A stretch of 10,649 nucleotides of DNA. Origin: Rickettsia typhi. GTDB taxonomy: Bacteria > Pseudomonadota > Alphaproteobacteria > Rickettsiales > UBA1997. The stretch's first letter is position 1. The number at the start of each line of letters is the position of its first letter. This document shows positions 1-7,689 of this stretch, piece after piece. The stretch spans positions 1-10,649 of the forward strand of contig CAMDRL010000036.1 of assembly GCA_945906835.1 (NCBI GenBank). Reading direction: 5' to 3'. The notes under the pieces are model-generated. The model saw nothing but the letters and a program-made list of their open reading frames with translations. It ran no database searches and had not been told where the DNA came from. Position numbers and translations under genes: made by a program.

Positions 1-316
1 CCCCACAAACACTCCTAATAATTTCTGGCGTCAGTGTGGCAACAAATTTGCAAACAGTTTTTTCCAGTTGTTGAAGAGTTGTATAAATTCTATTCTTGAT
101 AGCATGATCTTTGATATATTGCCAAAGCTTTTCCACTGGATTTAATTCTGGTGAATATGGCGGTAAAATTATGATTCTTATATTATTTGGAACTATTAAT
201 TTCTTTGACTTGTACCAGCCTGCGCCATCCATAACTATTACTATTTTTTGATCCTTATTTACCTTGGCAAATTCTTCCAGAAATATGTTCATGCAATGGA
301 TGTTAACATTGGGTAA
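1..316 (-). pseudogene. IS630-family transposase, C-terminal fragment (copy A)
   Basis: Reading the minus strand from 316 down to the window edge gives an open frame that starts at LPNVNIHCMNIFLEE. It contains the second catalytic Asp in VIVMDGAGWYKSKK and the catalytic Glu in LPPYSPELNPVEKLW, the hallmarks of the DDE_3 nuclease domain of IS630/Tc1-mariner transposases. It ends at ...IIRSVCG against position 1, so the last few residues lie outside the window. The protein is clearly related to the transposase of the neighbouring element (347-1337) but differs at many residues, so it represents a different IS630 species. The helix-turn-helix region and the first catalytic Asp are missing: the frame stops abruptly at the TA that borders the next element, and the sequence beyond that element (1430 onward) is not its missing half. 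It is therefore a remnant, and no function is expected. Confidence 0.85.
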
Positions 317-318
317 TA

Positions 319-1427
319 ATACCATTTCCCACTCCTAAAAACCCAATCAATAACTCCCACAAATACTCCTAACAACATCGGTTTCTAATTCAGAAAGAAA
401 TTGGCAAACCTCGTCCTCGAGATCGGATAAAATTTCAAAGACTTTGTTTTTGATTGTGTTGTCTTTGACATATTTCCAAAGCTTTTCAACCGGATTAAGT
501 TCTGGGCAATAAGGCGGTAAAAGCACTATTTGAGTGTTTTTAGGCACAACCAAAGCCTTTGATTTGTGCCAACTGGCGCCATCCATAATCAGAATAAATT
601 CATCGGTAAAAGTTTTTGATAATTCCTCTAAAAAAATATTCATGCACTCGCTATTCACGCTTGGAAGAAGTAAGGAAAAATGTTTACCGATAGTTGGGTT
701 GATAGCCGAGTAGATATAAAAATTCTTAAAGCCCAACTTTACTTTGACTCAAGTACGACTGCCTTTTTTAAACCACGCCAGACCCGTCTTTGTCTTGGTG
801 CCAAATCTGCTTTCATCAAAAAATAAAACGGCTTTATTTGGATTATTTTTTTGAATTTCGATCAGAGTTTTTTTTAAACTCCTCAAGTTTTTCTTTATCT
901 TGTTTGTGGTGTATTGGTCTAGAGGTGATGTGACTAAATCCCAACTTTCTAATTAGCCTGTGAATAGTTGATTTACTTACTTCAATCTTCATTTCTTTTT
1001 TGATCAGTAATCGAATTTTCTTAATGGTTAAATTTGGATCTTTTTCTAACCATTTTTGGATCATTCTTTTCTCATCTTCTACGAGCAAAACTAACCTTGT
1101 AGCTTTGGGTTTGGGCTTCAAATCAGATACCCCGCCATTGCGCAAACTTTTAATCCAAAAAGTAAGAGTTTTATTGGTGATGTTGTAAATCGAGGCAACT
1201 TTAGAGATTCCATGAGTTCTTGCTGATATTATGGCCTGAAGCTTTCTTGAAATCACAGCTGATTTACCAAATTCTTTAAGCCCCTCTCTAGCTTGAAGAA
1301 CAACCGAATCGTCTAAAAACTTTGAAATTGCCGGCATAAAAACTCCTTTTGATTGATGGGAGTTTTAATTCTGAAGTTACTGGTTTTTAAGTCAATTGAT
1401 TAGATTGTTAGTAGTGGGAAATGGTAT
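319..1427 (-). mobile_element. IS630-family insertion sequence (copy B), complete ends, dead transposase
   Basis: A 15-bp perfect terminal inverted repeat, ATACCATTTCCCACT, lies at 319-333, with its complement at 1413-1427. Both ends are bordered by TA (317-318 and 1428-1429), as expected for IS630 elements, which duplicate a TA target. The 1109-bp length is normal for the family. The interior encodes one transposase on the minus strand, broken by a frameshift and a nonsense codon (separate entry). Since the ends are intact, the copy could in principle be moved by a transposase supplied from elsewhere (inference). It is bordered by two other transposon fragments: a different IS630 on the left, and the 3' end of an unrelated IS type on the right. 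Confidence 0.85.
347..1337 (-). pseudogene. IS630-family transposase of copy B, frameshifted and with a stop
   Basis: The N-terminal half (ATG at 1335-1337, down to 843) carries a helix-turn-helix of the IS630 type (ARTHGISKVASIYNITNKTL) and a second winged-helix segment ending in HRLIRKLGFSHITSRP. After EEFKK the frame must change at a run of eight A (minus strand, 868-875). Removing one A gives EEFKKTLIEIQKNN..., continuing to the first catalytic Asp in LFFDESRFGTKTK (Asp codon 815-817). This frame is then cut by TGA at 749-751, where an Arg codon (CGA) would fit GSRTRVKVKLG. The rest (below 736) is intact and holds the second Asp in LIMDGASWHKSK and the Glu in PPYCPELNPVEKLW, ending in CGSY and TGA at 347-349. 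All three DDE residues are thus encoded, but not in one frame. Slippage on the A8 run could restore the first break; the TGA would still stop translation. Confidence 0.85.
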
Positions 1428-1429
1428 TA

Positions 1430-1544
1430 GAAGTGTTGTGAGCACTAGAGAACAGTAGCTTTAATAGCTCTTAATAACAAGAAAAATAATTAAAAAAACT
1501 AGATAAATTTATGAGTCAAAGTTTAGGTGATTTGCAACAGCCCC
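1430..1544 (+). mobile_element. 3' end of an unclassified insertion sequence (IS-X), remnant
   Basis: This stretch matches, in opposite orientation, the sequence at 10504-10618. I judge about three quarters of positions identical over some 115 bases by eye. Both copies hold the tail of a reading frame, a TAA stop (here 1472-1474), a conserved AT-rich stretch (ACAAGAAAAATAATTAAA) and then end at TTTGCAACAGCCCC (here 1531-1544). Similarity stops right after that motif. Its complement, GGGGCTGTTGCAAA, resembles the terminal inverted repeats of several IS families (for example IS26, GGCACTGTTGCAAA), so I read it as an IS terminus. The coding tail reads EVL, stop (TGA 1439-1441), ALENSSFNSS, so this copy is decayed. 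A 23-residue frame at 1511-1582 starting MSQSLGDLQQP simply reads across the terminus and is not a gene. The left side is cut by the IS630 element. Confidence 0.6.
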
Positions 1545-1602
1545 AAGATATAAAAACTATGAAGAATTTGGAAAGAATATAATTTAGAACCTTCGAATAA
1601 AA

Positions 1603-1854
1603 CTAATCTAACAGAACAATCAACTTATCGGCATTAGCCATTTCAGCATAGCCACTGACAACATCAAATTGTTTAACGATATTTTGTCCTGCATCATAAA
1701 TTACAACTTGCCCTTCTCTTAACTTTGCCATTATAGATTCATGACCTTGCATTATACCCAATTCACCATCAACTGAAGGAACAACAGCCATGTTGCATTG
1801 TCCTTTGAAGATAATGCCTTTTGCGGAAATAATTTCTAGATTTAATGCTGACAT
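1603..1854 (-). CDS. atpC: F1Fo-ATP synthase epsilon subunit, short form
   Basis: The 83-residue product, MSALNLEIISAKGIIFKGQC..., matches the N-terminal beta-sandwich domain of AtpC. It has the usual VVPSVDGELGIMQGHESIMAKLREGQV segment and a VVSGYAEM strand near residues 65-73. Epsilon is part of the central stalk of F1, links gamma to the c-ring and can inhibit ATP hydrolysis. Usual lengths are about 105-140 residues because a C-terminal helical hairpin follows the sandwich. Here the protein ends just after KLIVLLD, so that hairpin is absent. This form could still support assembly but would lack the inhibitory arm (inference from the family). The ATG at 1852-1854 has no clear Shine-Dalgarno sequence. 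It lies downstream of atpD on the same strand, with 145 bp between them that are filled mostly by a palindromic repeat. IS remnants begin a few tens of bases beyond its stop. Confidence 0.88.
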   Translation of the reverse strand: MSALNLEIISAKGIIFKGQCNMAVVPSVDGELGIMQGHESIMAKLREGQVVIYDAGQNIVKQFDVVSGYAEMANADKLIVLLD

Positions 1855-1892
1855 AGTTGATTTAGATGTATCTTGTTTGCGATTTCCTTAAT

Positions 1893-1986
1893 GCACAATC
1901 ATTGTAATGCTGAACTTGTAGAAGCCGCGATTGAAGCCCAAGAACTGAATCACTCCTAAACAAGCTTAGCGTTACAATGATTATGC
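1893..1986. repeat. Palindromic REP-like element between atpD and atpC
   Basis: Two 27-bp arms, 1893-1919 and 1960-1986, are inverted copies with four mismatches, separated by 40 bases. The arm includes CATTGTAATGCTGAACTTGT, reminiscent of short dispersed palindromes (the ATGCTGAACTTG type) that are common in alphaproteobacterial genomes. It occupies most of the atpD-atpC spacer and would fold into a hairpin in a joint transcript. That could protect the atpD message or lower atpC expression (inference). There is no T-run behind it, so it does not look like a factor-independent terminator. Confidence 0.7.
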
Positions 1987-1999
1987 CGACTACAAAAAA

Positions 2000-3683
<1,684 letters not shown>

Positions 3684-5504
3684 CTAAATAAAAAGCCTCT
3701 TCTTATTTATATTTTGCACTTCCAACATAACATCTTTACCAATTGGAGCAGCAGCAGCAGATCCACTTTTACCATGTTCTACAACAACTGAAATAGCATA
3801 TTTTGGATCACTGACAGGTGCAAATCCAACAAAAATTGCATGATTTTGATTGGTGTTATTGGCAACTTCCGCCTTAGACATTTCGTCTTCTCTTTTAGAA
3901 ATTACTTGCGAAGTTCCAGTTTTTCCAGCCAATTCAAAACCTTTAACATCAATTCTTTTAGCATATGCTGTTCCACCCGGAGTATTCATTACTCTATTCA
4001 TGCCTTCTTGAATCAAAGCTAAATGATCTGCTTTTACCAAAGGATCGCTTCTTAAATTATCATATTGTTTAAAAACATTATGATTGCGCACCAAATAAGG
4101 TCTGATAGGTATGCCACCATTAGCAATACGGGCGGTTACCAATGCCATTTGCAAAGGAGTTGCCAAAACAAAACCTTGTCCAATCGCGGTATTCAAAGTA
4201 TCTCCTCCCACCCAAGGCGTTTTAAAAACTTGTCTTTTCCATTCATCAGATGGAACATTTCCTGCTTTGGCACCATATAAACTAATATCAAATTTTTCAC
4301 CATAACCAAATTTTTTCGCCATATTGGCAAGTTTTTCAATACCAATTTGATTGCCCATTGTAAAAAAATAGGTGTTGCAAGAATGCATAATCGCATCAGT
4401 CATATCTAAAGATCCATGACCACCTTCTTTCCAACAATGAAAAGCTCTTTTACCATATTGATAACGACCATTACAATGAACGCGAGTCTTAGGATTAATT
4501 CCCGCCTCAAGAGCTGCCAAGGCCACCATTAATTTAAAAGTTGATCCAGGGGGATAAAGAGCAGCTATGGGTTTATTATTAAGAGGTTTTTTTGGATCAG
4601 TATTTAATTCCCGCCAATATTCCCTTGAAACACCTTCAACAAAATTATTAGAATTAAAAGAAGGGCTTGAAGCATAAGCAAGAATTTCTCCTGTTCTAAC
4701 ATTCATCACAACCAAGGATGCCACAACATCTTTAATTCTTTCAGTAACAAATTTTTGTAAACGAAAATCTATTGTTAGATGTATTTTTGAACCTTCAACT
4801 GCGGGCTTAACTGAAAGAGTGCGTACTGGAATTTCATGAGCATTTACCTCAACATATTTCACACCATATTTTCCTCGCAAAGCCTCATCAAAAGATCTTT
4901 CAATACCAGCTTTACCAATACGGAAATCTGGATGCATGAATAAATTTTGTTCATTTGAATCAATTTCTTTTTCAGAAGGAAGAGAGGCATAGCCCAGAAA
5001 ATGAGCGGTTTCAAAAGGAAAGGGATATCTTCTAATAATGCCACTTTCAATTGAAATTCCAGGAAGAAGATATGAATTCGCTTCTATTCTTGCTAAGTCG
5101 TCCCAAGCTAAATTATCCAATAAAGAAATAATACTTTTGCGACGAGCATTTTTAATTTTTGTCAGAAAAATATTTTTATCTTCTGGACTTAAAGATAGAA
5201 TTTGCGCCAGTTTTTCAACCAAAGCATCAGTATCTTTTTTGCCTTCAAAATAAAGCAATAGACGATAATTGCTTTCATTTCTGGTCAGAGAAATGTTATT
5301 GCGATCAACAACAATTCCTCTTGGAGCAGGGTTTATAAGGGGTTTAATTCTGTTACTATCAGACTGATTTGAATATTCCTGATGTTTTAAAATTTGCAAA
5401 TAGCTAAGTCTTGTTACTAAAGCAGTAGCCAGAAAAGATTGGGCAGCACCAACAAAGAGAGCTCGGCGATTAAAAACTTTATTTTTGCGAATATCCTTAA
5501 GCAT
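3684..5504 (-). CDS. mrdA: Penicillin-binding protein 2, peptidoglycan D,D-transpeptidase
   Basis: This class B PBP of the elongation machinery cross-links lateral-wall peptidoglycan together with RodA and MreBCD. At 606 residues it is of normal length. A single N-terminal membrane anchor spans roughly residues 15-37 (ALFVGAAQSFLATALVTRL), followed by the PBP dimerisation domain (PAPRGIVVDRNNISLTRN from residue 59; FLGYASLP near 169). The transpeptidase domain carries all three active-site motifs: STFK at 321-324 with the acylated Ser321, SCN at 375-377 and KTGT at 528-531. The LLPGISIESGIIRRYP segment (147-161) and the Trp/Cys-containing segment near 355 are typical of PBP2 rather than FtsI. 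The stop of mreD lies 5 bases before the ATG (5502-5504), so the two genes are surely co-transcribed. No rodA follows. The ribosome binding site is weak, as with most genes here. Confidence 0.97.
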   Translation of the reverse strand: MLKDIRKNKVFNRRALFVGAAQSFLATALVTRLSYLQILKHQEYSNQSDSNRIKPLINPAPRGIVVDRNNISLTRNESNYRLLLYFEGKKDTDALVEKLAQILSLSPEDKNIFLTKIKNARRKSIISLLDNLAWDDLARIEANSYLLPGISIESGIIRRYPFPFETAHFLGYASLPSEKEIDSNEQNLFMHPDFRIGKAGIERSFDEALRGKYGVKYVEVNAHEIPVRTLSVKPAVEGSKIHLTIDFRLQKFVTERIKDVVASLVVMNVRTGEILAYASSPSFNSNNFVEGVSREYWRELNTDPKKPLNNKPIAALYPPGSTFKLMVALAALEAGINPKTRVHCNGRYQYGKRAFHCWKEGGHGSLDMTDAIMHSCNTYFFTMGNQIGIEKLANMAKKFGYGEKFDISLYGAKAGNVPSDEWKRQVFKTPWVGGDTLNTAIGQGFVLATPLQMALVTARIANGGIPIRPYLVRNHNVFKQYDNLRSDPLVKADHLALIQEGMNRVMNTPGGTAYAKRIDVKGFELAGKTGTSQVISKREDEMSKAEVANNTNQNHAIFVGFAPVSDPKYAISVVVEHGKSGSAAAAPIGKDVMLEVQNINKKRLFI

Positions 5505-5509
5505 TATTT

Positions 5510-6010
5510 TTAATTATTCTCTAAAAGTTTTATACTTAAATAATCAAAAAACTTATGCATTGCTACATAAAAAACTGATGACAAAACCAATTGTATCAGC
5601 ATCGTATTAATGCTGTGCAGAGAGCCACTCATAACTGACAGAAGACTCCATTTTATAAAGAGAAAAACAACACAGAAAATAATAAATTGTTTCCAAATTT
5701 GTCTGAAATTTTCTTTGATATTTAATTTAACATTGAGAATGGAAAATAATTTAACCAGCAAAACATAGCAAAGAGCAGTTACGCCAAGTGAGTCGCCCGT
5801 CAAAGCATCACTCCAAACCCCCATCAGAAAAACAAACCACAGCCCAAAATCATTTCTAAAAACAGCAAAATAGAAAATAATCATTAAATCAAAAAGCGGA
5901 ATAACGCTGGAAAGTCCTGCAATTTTTATGTTAGAAACATTAAAAATAACAAAAAGAATTGCGATCAAATGCAATGCTACAACTCGCGAGATTGATTTTT
6001 GTCCGAGCAT
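5510..6010 (-). CDS. mreD: Rod shape-determining protein MreD
   Basis: This small, very hydrophobic membrane protein of the elongasome has about five membrane segments. MreD-type features are visible: a first helix LHLIAILFVIFNVSN, then PLFDLMIIFYFAVFRNDFGLWFVFLMGVWSDALTGDSLGVTALCYVLLVKLFSIL, which fits the family pattern of an acidic residue in the second helix and a G...D...G..LG loop. Two further hydrophobic stretches follow, FIIFCVVFLFIKWSLLSVM and MLIQLVLSSVFYVAMHKFF. I choose the ATG at 6008-6010 (MLGQKSIS, 166 residues) because it puts the first helix close to the N-terminus, as usual. A GTG at 6044-6046 would add 12 residues but sits next to a REP-like repeat. It lies immediately before mrdA, which supports the call. 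mreC, the usual upstream neighbour, is absent: repeats occupy that place. Confidence 0.87.
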   Translation of the reverse strand: MLGQKSISRVVALHLIAILFVIFNVSNIKIAGLSSVIPLFDLMIIFYFAVFRNDFGLWFVFLMGVWSDALTGDSLGVTALCYVLLVKLFSILNVKLNIKENFRQIWKQFIIFCVVFLFIKWSLLSVMSGSLHSINTMLIQLVLSSVFYVAMHKFFDYLSIKLLENN

Positions 6011-6048
6011 TTTAGAAAATTTTAAGGAAGTTTGCGAAAAAAACACCC

Positions 6049-6076
6049 TGTAATCCCTACGAAGGCTGGGATCCAG
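6049..6076. repeat. REP-like dispersed repeat
   Basis: The sequence TGTAATCCCTACGAAGG followed by CTGGGATCCAG is a small imperfect palindrome. It strongly resembles the GTCATCCC...GCGAAAGC...GGGATCCAG repeats scattered in many proteobacterial genomes. A related sequence, GTCATCCTGATCCCAGC..AAGGATCT, occurs at 9373-9398. In both places it lies next to the TAGCATACTAAGC end of the longer palindromic element. It sits immediately upstream of mreD. Confidence 0.6.
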
Positions 6077-6082
6077 TTTAAA

Positions 6083-6246
6083 TATAGCATACTAAGCTAA
6101 TCTTACATATTTCTAACTAAGAAGTTTTAAGAAAAAATTGCGACGAAGAATATAAGCTGTATCAGGTGATACGGCGTTATTCTTCGAGTAAATTTTTACC
6201 AAAAATTCGAAGTTAGAAATATGCAAGATTAGCTTAGTATGCTATA
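6083..6246. repeat. 164-bp palindromic, MITE-like element
   Basis: The outer 36-bp arms (6083-6118 and 6211-6246) are inverted copies with a single mismatch and begin TATAGCATACTAAGCTAA. The symmetry continues inward with small gaps (CGAAGAATA at 6144-6152 against TATTCTTCG at 6178-6186) to a centre at GTATCAGGTGATAC (6159-6172). The whole unit can therefore fold into one long hairpin. It has no coding capacity. The outermost 17 bases recur alone at 9400-9416. Both features suggest a non-autonomous mobile repeat or a long dispersed palindrome family. I see no clear target-site duplication. Confidence 0.75.
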
Positions 6247-6247
6247 G

Positions 6248-6273
6248 TCTCATAAATTTCTGCTTTTATGAGA
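6248..6273. repeat. Small perfect hairpin
   Basis: TCTCATAAA (6248-6256) and TTTATGAGA (6265-6273) form a perfect 9-bp stem with an 8-base loop directly beside the 164-bp palindrome. Neither strand has a T-run after it, so I do not call it a terminator. The following A-rich stretch to about 6350 contains only loose AAAATGATAA repeats and nothing recognisable. Confidence 0.45.
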
Positions 6274-6370
6274 AATAACAAGATAAAAATGATAAGATAA
6301 AAAGCAAAAATGATAAATTAAATTTACTACAACATTTCCACAAATAATTTTTTCTGAAACTCTTTCTTCA

Positions 6371-6444
6371 TTGTCATTGCCCGCGGTAGTAAGAGTTCAG
6401 AGTGCTACAAACCTAATTCCCGATACTGCCGAGAGCAATGACAA
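6371..6444. repeat. Inverted repeat just past the end of the DHS-like gene
   Basis: Arms at 6371-6390 (TTGTCATTGCCCGCGGTAGT) and 6425-6444 are inverted copies with three mismatches in 20 bases; the loop is 34 bases. The TTGTCATTGC end is typical of dispersed repeats in Rickettsiales-like genomes. It starts 5 bases beyond the stop of the DHS-like gene, so its transcript would end in a stable stem. That may define the 3' end of the polyamine message, although no U-tract follows. Confidence 0.55.
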
Positions 6445-6449
6445 GCAAA

Positions 6450-7472
6450 CTAAGCAAATAATTTAGAAAAATTTCTTCTCTTACGATTTTTCCAGAAACC
6501 ACGGTGATAAGCATCGGAAACCAAAAGTGGCAAAACTGAACCAGCTTCAGCATAAACCATTTGCTCAAAAGCAGTATCAACTTTACCCCAAGAGCAAGCT
6601 TCTTTCAAAGTTGAGCTTGAACAAGCGCCATCTCTAACATCAGCCACTGTAATTTGAATAGCATATTTATGCATTTCAACATCTTCAACACCAAGAATTT
6701 CTGCACAAACAACAGTATCTTGTACGAAATTTTTTGGCACACCGCCACCAATCATCAGTAAACCTGTAGTTCCAGCATCAATTTTAATGTCGGTTAATTC
6801 TCTGAAATCAGCAATTGAATCAATTGTCATGTGAGATTTTGGATTTTTAACTTGATGTAAAACCAAACCAAAACCAGCAGAAGAATCAGTGAAAGCTGGG
6901 CAGAAAATTGGCACATTATTGTCATAAGCAAGCTCAATTAAAGACTCTTCTTTTTTAGCATTAGTCTTCAAATATTTACCCATTTCTTTAATAAATTCAC
7001 GAGATGAGTAAGGTCTTTTTTCGAGGCCATTAGCTATTTCATAAATTCTATTATCACAATTTTGCAACTCTTCTTCATTGATATAAGTGTCATAAATTCT
7101 GTCGATATAATTTTCGCGTAAGAATTTATCATCAATGAATGGCGTGCCTTGATAATGCTTGAAACCAAGAGCTTCAAAGAAATCCATATCAACAATAGCA
7201 GCGCCAGTTGAAACAATCGCATCAACCATATTATATTTAATCATATCAGCATAAAGCTTCATACATCCGCCAGCAGAAGTTGAGCCAGCAATTGTAAGAA
7301 TGATTGAGCAAGATTCATCTTTTAACATATTGTTAAAAATCTGCGTTGCCCTTGCCAAATCACGCGAAGTGAATGACATATTATCCATCGAATCAATAAT
7401 AGGACGGGCATCAAACGAAGTAACATCAATATGCTTCACTTCTCTTTTTAGAAGTTCTTGTTTGGTAACCAT
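6450..7472 (-). CDS. Deoxyhypusine synthase-like protein, probable homospermidine-type synthase
   Basis: The 340-residue protein belongs to the deoxyhypusine synthase family, whose members use NAD to transfer an aminobutyl group between amines or to a protein lysine. Visible family features are an N-terminal TSRDLARATQIFNNML, the loop TIAGSTSAGG (60-69), VSTGAAIVDMDF (87-97), CPAFTDSSAGFGL (191-203), GGGVPKNFVQD (242-252) and EACSWGKV (291-298), where Lys297 matches the intermediate-forming lysine of the human enzyme. The human GGGVVKHH motif is here GGGVPKNF, so the His at that active-site position is replaced. No bacterial eIF5A substrate is expected. With a decarboxylase of ornithine type two genes upstream, the likely product is homospermidine or a related polyamine (inference); a guanidino-polyamine synthase is an alternative. 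It is co-directional with, and 15 bases after, the DUF1737 gene. Confidence 0.9.
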   Translation of the reverse strand: MVTKQELLKREVKHIDVTSFDARPIIDSMDNMSFTSRDLARATQIFNNMLKDESCSIILTIAGSTSAGGCMKLYADMIKYNMVDAIVSTGAAIVDMDFFEALGFKHYQGTPFIDDKFLRENYIDRIYDTYINEEELQNCDNRIYEIANGLEKRPYSSREFIKEMGKYLKTNAKKEESLIELAYDNNVPIFCPAFTDSSAGFGLVLHQVKNPKSHMTIDSIADFRELTDIKIDAGTTGLLMIGGGVPKNFVQDTVVCAEILGVEDVEMHKYAIQITVADVRDGACSSSTLKEACSWGKVDTAFEQMVYAEAGSVLPLLVSDAYHRGFWKNRKRRNFSKLFA

Positions 7473-7487
7473 TTTATTTTTTTTGTA

Positions 7488-7682
7488 TTATTTTATTTTA
7501 TTATTTAGACAAATAACCGCTTGTGCAACCATTACATTATGAACATTAAAAGTTGTGGCTGTTGAGCCATGTAATTCATATCCTATTTTTAACGCCTCAC
7601 CAACTTTTTCACAAAGCTTACGATCATCGACACCAGTTAGAAGACGATAAACTGGAAAATCATCGGGAGGATTATTTAACAT
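7488..7682 (-). CDS. DUF1737-family small protein
   Basis: The 64-residue product contains VYRLLTGVDDRKLCEKVGEALKIGYELHG (residues 11-39) and ends in VMVAQAVICLN. This is the pattern of DUF1737 proteins: a short strand with the (Y/F)R(L/V)LTG..D motif, a helix, G-(W/Y)-E-L-(H/Y)-G, and a terminal (I/V)VAQAV strand. The function of the family is unknown. It is soluble, with no signal peptide or membrane segment. It is wedged between the decarboxylase (7 bases after its stop) and the DHS-like gene (15 bases before its start), so the three genes must be one transcription unit. A role connected with polyamine synthesis or its regulation is possible but rests only on position. No clear Shine-Dalgarno sequence precedes the ATG (7680-7682). 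Confidence 0.85.
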   Translation of the reverse strand: MLNNPPDDFPVYRLLTGVDDRKLCEKVGEALKIGYELHGSTATTFNVHNVMVAQAVICLNNKIK

Positions 7683-7689
7683 TCTATGA

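Noticed and set aside
749..1441. In-frame TGA codons (749-751 and 1439-1441), while the accepted host genes end only in TAA or TAG, hinting at UGA reassignment.
   Set aside because: The TGA codons fall at expected Arg positions in decaying IS genes, not at Trp positions; conserved genes use TGG for Trp and contain no internal TGA. The sample of stops is small.
1511..1582. Plus-strand frame of 23 residues starting MSQSLGDLQQP, resembling the first residues of the type ISP frame.
   Set aside because: The likeness is explained by a shared IS terminus at the nucleotide level; similarity ends at CAACAGCCCC and the rest matches nothing.
6083..6246. A CRISPR array or tRNA cluster in the gene-free region.
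   Set aside because: There is a single inverted, not a direct, repeat unit, no regular spacers and no cloverleaf.
6371..6444. Factor-independent terminator of the polyamine operon.
   Set aside because: The stem has mismatches, a 34-base loop and no T-run after it on the minus strand; kept as an inverted repeat only.
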